Source: Betaproteobacteria bacterium (GTDB taxonomy: Bacteria > Pseudomonadota > Gammaproteobacteria > Burkholderiales > JACQAP01). Taken from it: a DNA stretch of 47,076 bases. Location: the NCBI GenBank assembly GCA_016194905.1, contig JACQAP010000023.1:1-47076 (forward strand), read 5' to 3'. The position numbers and the translations under genes were made by a program. Each line of letters opens with the position of its first letter. The stretch's first letter is position 1. This document shows positions 7,315 to 14,142 of the stretch, piece after piece. The notes under the pieces are model-generated. The model was not told where the DNA came from. It ran no database searches and worked only from the letters and a program-made list of their open reading frames with translations.

Positions 7315-8187
7315 GTGGCCGAAACGCCGGACCTCTCGATCGTGGTGGCCTCCTGGTCAAGCGACGAATCGCTGGCGCGCTGCCTATCCAGTCTCGCGCC
7401 GCAATGGGACGGCGCGGAGGTGATCGTCGCCACGAACCGGCCGGGCGGCGAGTTGGAGCGGCGTTATTCGCGGGTAAGGTTCTTGCGCGGGCCCAAGGGC
7501 GCAACCGTATTCCGCTTGCGGACGCTAGGCGCGGATGCAGCGTGTGGTCGACTGGTCGCGCTTTTGGAAGACCACGCGGCAGCGGAAGCCTGTTGGGCCG
7601 CCGCGCTCCGTGAAGCGCATCGCGCTGGCCACAGAATCATCGGCGGCCCGGTCGAAAACGGACTTCAGTCGCGTGCCATGGACTGGGCGCTGTACTTCGT
7701 CGAATATGGTTCCTACATGCCTCCCATGCGCAAGGGGCCCGCGCCGCGTCTCTCCGGACTCAACATCGCGTACGACCATGAGCTGCTGCACTCCTGCCGC
7801 GAGGTATGGGAGGACACATTCCAGGAGAACGAGATCAACGATGCGCTCCGCGCGAAGGGGCACGCGCTCCACCTCGCCCCGGACGCGGTCGTGGAAAGCT
7901 TCCTTCCGATGTCGCTGGGTTACGCCATGGGTCACCTGCGCGACGGCGGACGACACTTCGCGCGCTACCGCGCCTCGCGGTGCTCGCGCACGATGCGGCT
8001 GGTTTGGGCACTCGCGTCCCCGCTGGTGCCAGCGGTACTTTTCCTGCGGCTCGTGCGCGGGGTCGCATCGCGGCGCCTGGCGCGGCTCGGTCCGCTGGTC
8101 CGCGCCCTCCCGTTCCTTGCGCTCGTCCTCGGCGCGTGGGGCTGGGGCGAGGCGACAGGATACTTTGTCGGCGGACGGGAGCGCTGA
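7315..8187 (+). CDS. GT2 glycosyltransferase, third tandem paralogue
   Basis: Start GTG 7315 lies directly after the preceding stop, giving 290 residues. It has LSIVVASWSSDESL at the N-terminus, ALLEDHAAAEACW with the acidic motif, a DWALYFVEYGSYMPPM block nearly identical in layout to the second paralogue (DWAVYFVEYARFMPPI), and a hydrophobic C-terminal tail ending with WGWGEATGY. An upstream extension of the frame to 6934 lies inside the previous gene and is not real. Its stop overlaps the next ATG (TGATG at 8185-8189). The three genes are best explained by tandem duplication followed by divergence to add successive residues of one repeat unit (inference). Confidence 0.9.
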   Translation: MAETPDLSIVVASWSSDESLARCLSSLAPQWDGAEVIVATNRPGGELERRYSRVRFLRGPKGATVFRLRTLGADAACGRLVALLEDHAAAEACWAAALREAHRAGHRIIGGPVENGLQSRAMDWALYFVEYGSYMPPMRKGPAPRLSGLNIAYDHELLHSCREVWEDTFQENEINDALRAKGHALHLAPDAVVESFLPMSLGYAMGHLRDGGRHFARYRASRCSRTMRLVWALASPLVPAVLFLRLVRGVASRRLARLGPLVRALPFLALVLGAWGWGEATGYFVGGRER

Positions 8188-9365
8188 TGCGCATCGGCAT
8201 CGAGGCGTGCACTTGGGCGAACCGCCGGGGTTACGGACGGTTTACGCGCGAACTCGTCTCAACGATGGTGCACCGGCACCCGGAGCACCACTTCGTCCTG
8301 CTGGTGGACAGCCACACCGCGCGCGAGTGCGCCTTTCCCGAAGGCGCCGAGACGCTCATCGTCGAGACCGCGGTACAGCCGACGAAGGCGGCCGCGGCAG
8401 ACGGTTCGCGGACTCTCCAGGATATCTGGCGGATCAGCCGCGCGGCCTCGGGCGCGCGCTTCGATGCCTTCCTGTTCCCGACGGAATATACCTTTGTCCC
8501 GTTATTCGGCCGCACCCCCGCCGTCGTTACGCTGCATGACGCGACGAGCCGAAACCACCCCGAACTGCTGTTCCCGACCTTGCGCGCACGATTGTTCTGG
8601 CGACTCAAGACCCGCCTTGCTCTGCATCGCGCCGACCGGCTGGTGACGGTCTCGAACGACGCGCGGCGGCAGATCGCGGCGGCGTACGGGCTCGCGGAAT
8701 CAGCGATCACCGTCGTAAGCGAGGGTCCGAACGCGATCTTCCGGCCACGGCCCGCCGACCCGGCGCTCGCGCCAGTGCATGCGCGCTATGGCCTCCCGCC
8801 CGCCGCTCCACTCGTCCTCTACGTCGGCGGCATCAGCCCGCACAAGAATCTCGAGGCGCTGCTGCGCGCCGCTGCGATCGTGCGGCGGCAGGAGCCGGGT
8901 CCTTGGCACCTAGTACTCGTCGGCGACTACCACGGCGACAGTTTCCTGGGGTGCTACAACGAGCTGACCAGGCAGGTGCGCGCGCTCGGGCTCGGCGATC
9001 GTGTCACGTTTACCGGCTTCGTCCCGGACGAGCACCTCGTCGTCCTCTATAACGCCGCGACGATGCTCGTGCTCCCCTCCAAGGGCGAAGGGTTTGGGCT
9101 TCCCGTCGTCGAGGCGATGGCGTGCGGACTTCCGGTCGCTGCGAGCGATCGCAACTCGCTCCCGGAGGTCCTCGGCGGTGCGGGGCTGCTGTTCGATCCC
9201 GACTCGGACGACGCGATCGCGGACTGCATCGGTAGACTGCTGCGCGAGCCCGCGCTTCGCGCGGACCTCCGCCTGCGTGGGCTTGCCCGCGCCAAGGCGT
9301 ACTCGTGGGACGAAGGCGCCGACACCATGCTGCACGTACTCGAGGAGGCGGCCGCGAAACGATGA
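8187..9365 (+). CDS. GT4 family glycosyltransferase
   Basis: A 392-residue GT-B enzyme. The C-terminal donor domain contains LVLYVGGISPHKNLEALL (a glycosyltransferase group 1 start), GFVPDEHLVVLYNAA and the EX7E motif in PSKGEGFGLPVVEAMACG, where the Glu residues contact the donor. The N-terminal acceptor domain starts MRIGIEACTWANRRGYGRF and includes HDATSRNHPELLF. ATG 8187 overlaps the previous stop, and its own end overlaps the next ATG (ATGA at 9362-9365). It is soluble or peripherally attached to the inner membrane. Family members use UDP- or GDP-sugars with retention of configuration. Context says it extends the same repeat unit as the neighbouring GT2 enzymes. Confidence 0.93.
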   Translation: MRIGIEACTWANRRGYGRFTRELVSTMVHRHPEHHFVLLVDSHTARECAFPEGAETLIVETAVQPTKAAAADGSRTLQDIWRISRAASGARFDAFLFPTEYTFVPLFGRTPAVVTLHDATSRNHPELLFPTLRARLFWRLKTRLALHRADRLVTVSNDARRQIAAAYGLAESAITVVSEGPNAIFRPRPADPALAPVHARYGLPPAAPLVLYVGGISPHKNLEALLRAAAIVRRQEPGPWHLVLVGDYHGDSFLGCYNELTRQVRALGLGDRVTFTGFVPDEHLVVLYNAATMLVLPSKGEGFGLPVVEAMACGLPVAASDRNSLPEVLGGAGLLFDPDSDDAIADCIGRLLREPALRADLRLRGLARAKAYSWDEGADTMLHVLEEAAAKR

Positions 9366-10594
9366 GCGCTGCACTGCGGTTCTGCCTGGTGACGACGTTC
9401 TACCCGCCGTACCACTTCGGTGGCGACGGGGTGTTCGTGCATCGGCTTGCGCGTGCCCTTGCGGCGCGGGGTCACGCGGTCGACGTTGTGCATTCGGTTG
9501 ACGCCTACCGGCTTGCAAGCGCCACCCCCCACGAGGGCTTCGCCGAGACGCCGGGGGTGTGCCGGCTACCGCTGTGCACGCCCTTGCCCTTCCTTTCGAC
9601 GCTTGCCTCCCACCAGCTCGGGAGCCCCGGGCCGTACCGCCGCCGCCTGCGCGAGATCCTGGCCCCAGGGCGGTACGACGTGATCCATTTTCACAACGTC
9701 TCGCTCGTCGGCGGCCCGGAGGTGCTGTGCTACGGCGACGGCGTCAAGCTCTACACCGCGCACGAATACTGGCTCGTCTGCCCCACCCACGTTCTGTTCA
9801 AGTTCGATCGGGAGGCGTGCCGCGAGAAGGAATGCCTGCGCTGCACGCTCCGCGCCCGCCGCCCGCCGCAGCTTTGGCGGTCGATGGCGCGTGTCAACCG
9901 CTGCGTCGCCCGGCTCGACCGCCTTCTCATGCCGAGCCGGTTCGCCATGCAACGGCACAGCGACGACGGCGTCGTGGCGGCGATGGAGGTGTTACCGAGC
10001 TTCGTGCCGGTGCCGCGCGAGAAGCCGCAACGCGCCGACGGGCGCGACCTGAGCTTCCTGTTTGTCGGGCGCCTCGAGAAGCTGAAGGGGCTCCAGGAAC
10101 TGTTTCCGATGCTGCACGGCTTTCCAGAGGCGCGTCTGCGCGTTGCCGGGACCGGATCGTACGAGGCCGAGCTGCGCCGCCTCGCGTCCGATCTGCCGAA
10201 CGTCGAATTCCTCGGACAGGTGCACCCGTCACGCGTAGCCGAGCTGTACCGCGGCGCGCTCGCGGTCGTCGTGCCGTCGCTTTGCTACGAGGTGTTTCCG
10301 CTGGCCGTGGCGGAGGCGCTCGCGCACGGCGTCCCGGTCGTCGCGCGCCGCATCGGCGCGATCACGGAAGTCATCGAGGAAAGCGGCGGCGGACTGCTGT
10401 TCGACACGCTCGCGGAGTGCCGCCTGGCGATGCAGCGGCTGATCTCGTCGCCTGCGCTGCGCGCGGAACTCGGCGACGGCGGACGCCGCGTCGCGCTCGA
10501 GCGATGGACCGAGGAGGCGCACCTGAAGCAGTATCTGGAACTCATCCGGCGCGTCATCGAAGATCGCGCCGCTTCGCGTCACCCTACACGATAA
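9362..10594 (+). CDS. GT4 family glycosyltransferase
   Basis: A 410-residue GT-B glycosyltransferase. The start CLVTTFYPPYHFGGDGVFVH is the usual first strand plus Gly-rich loop of GT4 proteins. TAHEYWLVCPTHVLFK and a cluster CREKECLRCTLR (about 155-170) form a Cys-rich insertion seen in some capsule GT4 enzymes. SFLFVGRLEKLKGLQELF and VPSLCYEVFPLAVAEALAHG provide the donor domain with its EX7E site. ATG 9362 overlaps the preceding stop. The gap to the next gene is 13 bases. Retaining transfer from a nucleotide sugar at the cytoplasmic face is expected; the sugar is unknown. Confidence 0.93.
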   Translation: MSAALRFCLVTTFYPPYHFGGDGVFVHRLARALAARGHAVDVVHSVDAYRLASATPHEGFAETPGVCRLPLCTPLPFLSTLASHQLGSPGPYRRRLREILAPGRYDVIHFHNVSLVGGPEVLCYGDGVKLYTAHEYWLVCPTHVLFKFDREACREKECLRCTLRARRPPQLWRSMARVNRCVARLDRLLMPSRFAMQRHSDDGVVAAMEVLPSFVPVPREKPQRADGRDLSFLFVGRLEKLKGLQELFPMLHGFPEARLRVAGTGSYEAELRRLASDLPNVEFLGQVHPSRVAELYRGALAVVVPSLCYEVFPLAVAEALAHGVPVVARRIGAITEVIEESGGGLLFDTLAECRLAMQRLISSPALRAELGDGGRRVALERWTEEAHLKQYLELIRRVIEDRAASRHPTR

Positions 10595-10607
10595 GGACCG
10601 GACCACT

Positions 10608-11648
10608 ATGCAATCCCCCTGGACCCCCCAGCGCCCCTTGCGCGTCGGCCTCATCGGCGCGGGCTTCATCGGAAAGATGCGCGCACAGGCGCTCGCGAAG
10701 ATGCCGGAGATGTTCAGGCTCACGGCGGTTGCGGACGCGCGCGCGGACCTCGCGCGGGCGCTCGCCGGCGCGGGCGCGAAAAGCGGCACCGACCCGGTTG
10801 CGCTTGCGCTCGATCCGGAGGTGGACGCGGTCATCCTCTCGACGCCGCCGTCGTCGCACGGCGAACTCGGCCTCGCTTGCCTTCGTGCCGGGAAGCACCT
10901 CCTCGTGGAGAAGCCCCTCGCCTCGACAGTGCGCGAATGCGAGGAGCTGGTCGAGGCCGCCGAGAAAGCCGGCGTCTGCCTCGCCACCGGGTTCACACTC
11001 CGCCAGACTCCTGCGGCGCGGTTGGCGAAGCAACTCGTGGCGGAGGGCGCGGTCGGCGAGGTGGACCACATCCGCGCCTTCCACGGCCACAAGGGGGGCA
11101 AGGACTTCGGCCCCGCGTGGATCACCGAGCGTTCCATGACGGGCGGCGGAACGCTGATGGATAACGGCATCCACATGATCGATCTCGCGCGCTGGTTCCT
11201 CGGGGAGGTCGACACGTTCATGGGGCTCTCGTCGAACCACTCGTGGCGAAAGCCCGGCTGTGAGGACAACGGGTTCGTGCTGATGCGAAGTGCGGCCGGA
11301 CGCATCGCGTCGGTACAAAGTTCGTGGACTGAGTGGCGCGGCTATGGTTGGCGCATGGAGATCTTCGGCACCTCGGGCGCGATTCGCTTCGGCTTTCCGC
11401 CGCTGTGGCTCACGCTCTGGCGCGGCACGCCCGGCGAAAAGATGAAAGCAAAGCACTACCCGTTTCCCGTGTATCAAGCAAAGGAGCGCCTCAAGGGTTG
11501 GCAGTGGAGCTTCGTCGAGACGCTGGTGGGAGACCAGCGCGACTGGGGCGAGGCAATCTGCGCGGGCAAGTCCGCACCCGCAAGTGGGCGCGATGGTTTG
11601 GAGGCGGTGCGTATCGCGCTCTGCACCCAGTTCGAGGCGACGTCATGA
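10608..11648 (+). CDS. Gfo/Idh/MocA family oxidoreductase (second of three)
   Basis: 346 residues. AAGGA sits about 10 bases before ATG 10608. The N-terminus has the NAD(P)-binding motif VGLIGAGFIGKMRAQAL and the family signature LLVEKPLAST near residue 100. The segment GGGTLMDNGIHMIDLARWFLG (about 180-200) contains the conserved GxHxxD catalytic Asp/His pair. It lies within the operon of glycosyltransferases, and its stop overlaps the start of the deacetylase gene (ATGA at 11645-11648). The pairing suggests that it makes or modifies a nucleotide-linked sugar used by the operon. Inositol dehydrogenase or UDP-sugar 3-dehydrogenase activities are both known in the family, and sequence alone does not decide between them. 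Confidence 0.9.
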   Translation: MQSPWTPQRPLRVGLIGAGFIGKMRAQALAKMPEMFRLTAVADARADLARALAGAGAKSGTDPVALALDPEVDAVILSTPPSSHGELGLACLRAGKHLLVEKPLASTVRECEELVEAAEKAGVCLATGFTLRQTPAARLAKQLVAEGAVGEVDHIRAFHGHKGGKDFGPAWITERSMTGGGTLMDNGIHMIDLARWFLGEVDTFMGLSSNHSWRKPGCEDNGFVLMRSAAGRIASVQSSWTEWRGYGWRMEIFGTSGAIRFGFPPLWLTLWRGTPGEKMKAKHYPFPVYQAKERLKGWQWSFVETLVGDQRDWGEAICAGKSAPASGRDGLEAVRIALCTQFEATS

Positions 11649-12409
11649 ATCCACCATCGCGGATTCCCATCCTCACTTACCACTCGATCGATCGGAGTGG
11701 TTCGGTGCTTTCGGTTGCCCCTGCGGACTTTCGCGAACACATGCGGTTACTCGCGCGAAACGGCTTCAACGGAATCCGGTTCGATCGGCTGATCGATGCC
11801 CTGAACGGAAATGCGGTGCTCCCGCCAAACCCGGTCGTGCTCACCTTCGACGATGCTTACGCTAACTTCCAGGAGCACGCGCTGCCAGCCTTGCGGGATG
11901 CGGGCTTTGGCGCAACGCTCTTCGTTGTTGCGGGGCTCGTCGGCAAGTCGAACGAGTGGCCAGGGCAGGGGCCTTCGATTCCGCGCATGCCGCTTCTCGA
12001 TTGGCCGGCGCTACGCGAGATCGCACAAGCGGGTATCGAGATCGGCAGCCACACGTTTACGCATCCGCGTCTCGATCGAACGCGCGCGGACCAGCTCGAG
12101 CAAGAAATCGCCGGATCGCGTCGCGCGCTGGAGGACGGCGCCGCCGCGCCTGTCACCACGTTTGCCTACCCCTTCGGCGCGCACTCCCCGGCCAGCGTGG
12201 CGATCGTCCGCGCGCATTACCGTGCCGCATGCACGACGCGCATGGCGGCCACCCGCCCCACTCATGATCGTCATTTACTGCCACGCGTAGACGCTTATTA
12301 CCTGCGCGAACCGCGCCGTTTCGCGCGTTTGGGAACTCCGCTCGGCGGCATGTACCTCGGAGCGCGCGCGCTCGGCCGTGCCGCCCGTGCGTTCCTGATA
12401 CGGTCGTAA
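11645..12409 (+). CDS. Polysaccharide deacetylase (NodB homology, CE4)
   Basis: 254 residues from ATG 11645, coupled to the previous gene by ATGA overlap. It begins with the family start PILTYHSIDRSGSVLSV. It contains the NodB motifs VVLTFDDAYANF (metal-binding Asp pair) and IGSHTFTHPRLD (HxxxH metal ligands), then FAYPFGAHSPAS. There is no signal peptide, so it may act in the cytoplasm on a lipid- or nucleotide-linked precursor, or be exported by another route. The reaction is removal of N- or O-acetyl groups from a glycan. Broken copies of a gene of this type occur at 16666 and 38793. It closes the GC-rich operon and faces the convergent SGNH gene. Confidence 0.92.
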   Translation: MNPPSRIPILTYHSIDRSGSVLSVAPADFREHMRLLARNGFNGIRFDRLIDALNGNAVLPPNPVVLTFDDAYANFQEHALPALRDAGFGATLFVVAGLVGKSNEWPGQGPSIPRMPLLDWPALREIAQAGIEIGSHTFTHPRLDRTRADQLEQEIAGSRRALEDGAAAPVTTFAYPFGAHSPASVAIVRAHYRAACTTRMAATRPTHDRHLLPRVDAYYLREPRRFARLGTPLGGMYLGARALGRAARAFLIRS

Positions 12410-12528
12410 TTACCTCCATGTTTGAAAAGCGCAACGACGCCACCAGCTACGACGCGTAGAAGCTCGAATGGTTGTAGCGCGGCGCGCCGATCACCCCCGG
12501 CCGCCGCCCGGGTCCGTAGCTTGCGGGA

Positions 12529-13785
12529 TCATCTGCACGATTGCGCGATCCGGCCGGCGATGGACTTGGCGAACTTGAGCGATCCGCCTTCCGAGAAATG
12601 GCCGTTATCAGCGAAGTCTGCGTCGGAAAAGCTGTCCACATCGGCGTCGATATACACGGCATCGATGCTTAGCGCGAGTGCTTGCAGAAGCGAGTTGAAA
12701 TGCGCCTGCAGCGGCCACACGTCCTTGTCCCGCACCAGGGGCAGCCAGCCGTACACGCGATCCGATTTGAGTTTTTCCCGGTTCAGGATCTGGCCGATGA
12801 AGATCGATTTCGTTCCGCGTCCTTTGTTGAGGGCGACGATGCTTGAGATATTCGCGAGGAAAATGGCCTCCAGGCGCGGGTCGGTCCCCGATTTTGGAGT
12901 CAGGGCATAACGGGGCGGGGGCGGGACCGTATCCACCACCGATTTCAGGTACGGAATCAGAACACTCAGGAGGGGGCTGAATTCCGACCCCTGGCGCTGT
13001 AGGAAATTGCGCCGCTGGTCGGGCAGATGATAGTTCGCATAAGCATTGTCCAGGTCGGGCAAGTGCGCGCTCCTGATGTCGTTCCAGCCGACGTAGTAGA
13101 CCGCGCACGCGGGCGATCGCCCCAGTTTGTTCGAGTAGAAAGCCGTCTGAATCACATGCTCGACCGTGCTGTAGCCGGGTACACCGAAATTCAGGACCAG
13201 GTAGCCGTCTCCGAGTTCCCGCTCCAACTGTTCCGGCCAGGTCTTGCCGTTGGGCACGCGGGTATCGTAGGTTGTCGAGCCGCCGTAGACGTTGATCAAT
13301 GTTGTCCTGCCCTGTTGCAATGGCGTTGGTTCGGCGCCTCTCAGGCCCAGGGAGTTGTGGCGGACAAGCCTGCCCTTTGAGCTGGTAAAGTTGGGGACCG
13401 GAACGATTTGCAGCAGGGGGTGGTACATGAATCTCACCTCCTTGCCGAGATGCACGTCGGGCGGCATCAAGGATCTGCCCAGCCCGGCGCGCGCTAGCAG
13501 GTCGCTGCCGATGCCCAGGCCCAGCTCAAGCGAAGCCAGCGCGATGCACAACCATGACAGGGCGCTCCTGCGGCTCGCCAATGATGCCACCAGAAATGCC
13601 AGTCCGACGCAAGCGAGAAACCAGAAGCGCTGCGATCCGAATCCGAGCTCGTCGATCGAAAAATACGCCACCGCGGTGAGCATCGATGCAGCCGCGCCCA
13701 GGCATCCGAGGAGAAATGGGACGGCGACCCGGAAGTCGTATGGGGCGGAAAGGCCATAGTGCATTCGAACGATGTTCCAGCTCAT
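12529..13785 (-). CDS. Membrane-anchored SGNH/GDSL-type hydrolase or O-acyl esterase/transferase (copy A)
   Basis: 418 residues. The first 110 or so hold about three hydrophobic helices (about 21-45, 54-67 and 74-92), and the rest is a periplasmic-type SGNH domain. Block I reads VYGGSTTYDT with the nucleophilic Ser, YYVGWNDIRS supplies the block III Asn, and DNGHFSEGGS near the C-terminus supplies the DxxH Asp/His pair, so the catalytic set looks complete. Such proteins in polysaccharide loci add or remove O-acetyl groups. The gene is convergent with the deacetylase and divergent from the spermidine-synthase-like gene. It is paralogous in layout to the SGNH gene at 37552-38685, which lies in a comparable position next to the second spermidine-synthase-like gene. 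Confidence 0.85.
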   Translation of the reverse strand: MSWNIVRMHYGLSAPYDFRVAVPFLLGCLGAAASMLTAVAYFSIDELGFGSQRFWFLACVGLAFLVASLASRRSALSWLCIALASLELGLGIGSDLLARAGLGRSLMPPDVHLGKEVRFMYHPLLQIVPVPNFTSSKGRLVRHNSLGLRGAEPTPLQQGRTTLINVYGGSTTYDTRVPNGKTWPEQLERELGDGYLVLNFGVPGYSTVEHVIQTAFYSNKLGRSPACAVYYVGWNDIRSAHLPDLDNAYANYHLPDQRRNFLQRQGSEFSPLLSVLIPYLKSVVDTVPPPPRYALTPKSGTDPRLEAIFLANISSIVALNKGRGTKSIFIGQILNREKLKSDRVYGWLPLVRDKDVWPLQAHFNSLLQALALSIDAVYIDADVDSFSDADFADNGHFSEGGSLKFAKSIAGRIAQSCR

Positions 13786-14142
13786 ATCAAAACTTCCGCA
13801 CGCTTCTCGTTCATGATCTCATGCCGATTTTGGTCGTTAGGTTTAAGACATCCCGATCATGCCCCTTCGGGACCGGAACCAGCGTCAAGCGTCCGTCCCG
13901 CTCTTCTCGGTTTCGATTAGATCCAAAAAACGTTCTTCATCCTTCAGACCCCAACCGAAGATCGGTGAGCCGCCATACAGCTCCCCCGGCTTGCGATAAG
14001 TATATGACAACCAATCGCCGCTTCCCCCTCCTGAGGCACTCTGACGCGGGAGGCGTAGGGCGGGCAAGGAGTGTCTCACGCGCGAGTAGCCATCAATCAT
14101 AGGGCCTGCCGGGAGACGCTTTTGTGCTAGCCTCCCGAGTGC
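13786..14142. other. Divergent intergenic region with a possible unidentified gene fragment on the minus strand
   Basis: 357 bases between the SGNH gene (minus) and the spermidine-synthase-like gene (plus). No intact gene is apparent. On the minus strand, roughly 14053 down to 13885, an open stretch encodes GDWLSYTYRKPGELYGG and then a charged tail ending at a TGA. It may be the tail of a lost gene, but I cannot assign it. It contains the 21-base element at 13985-14005 that recurs upstream of the second SGNH gene. Promoters for both flanking genes should lie here, but no box was recognised. Confidence 0.4.
13985..14005 (-). repeat. 21-base element shared with 38730-38750 (copy 1)
   Basis: The plus-strand text CCCGGCTTGCGATAAGTATAT matches the segment at 38730-38750 at 19 of 21 positions, in the same orientation relative to a downstream minus-strand SGNH gene. 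It lies 200 bases upstream of the SGNH start here and 45 bases upstream there. It could be a regulatory element, or the residue of a duplicated upstream gene that encodes YT(Y/F)RKPG in both places. Confidence 0.5.

Noticed and set aside
9559..11139. A 526-residue Arg/Pro/Ala-rich plus-strand frame across the GT4 and oxidoreductase genes.
   Set aside because: The composition is typical of an off-frame reading of GC-rich DNA, and both overlapping genes are clearly identified in another frame.
12410..12528. The minus-strand reading YGPGRRPGVIGAPRYNHSSF between the deacetylase and SGNH genes.
   Set aside because: It lies downstream of the SGNH stop in a different frame, is short, and has no start. 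A gene tail is possible but unsupported.
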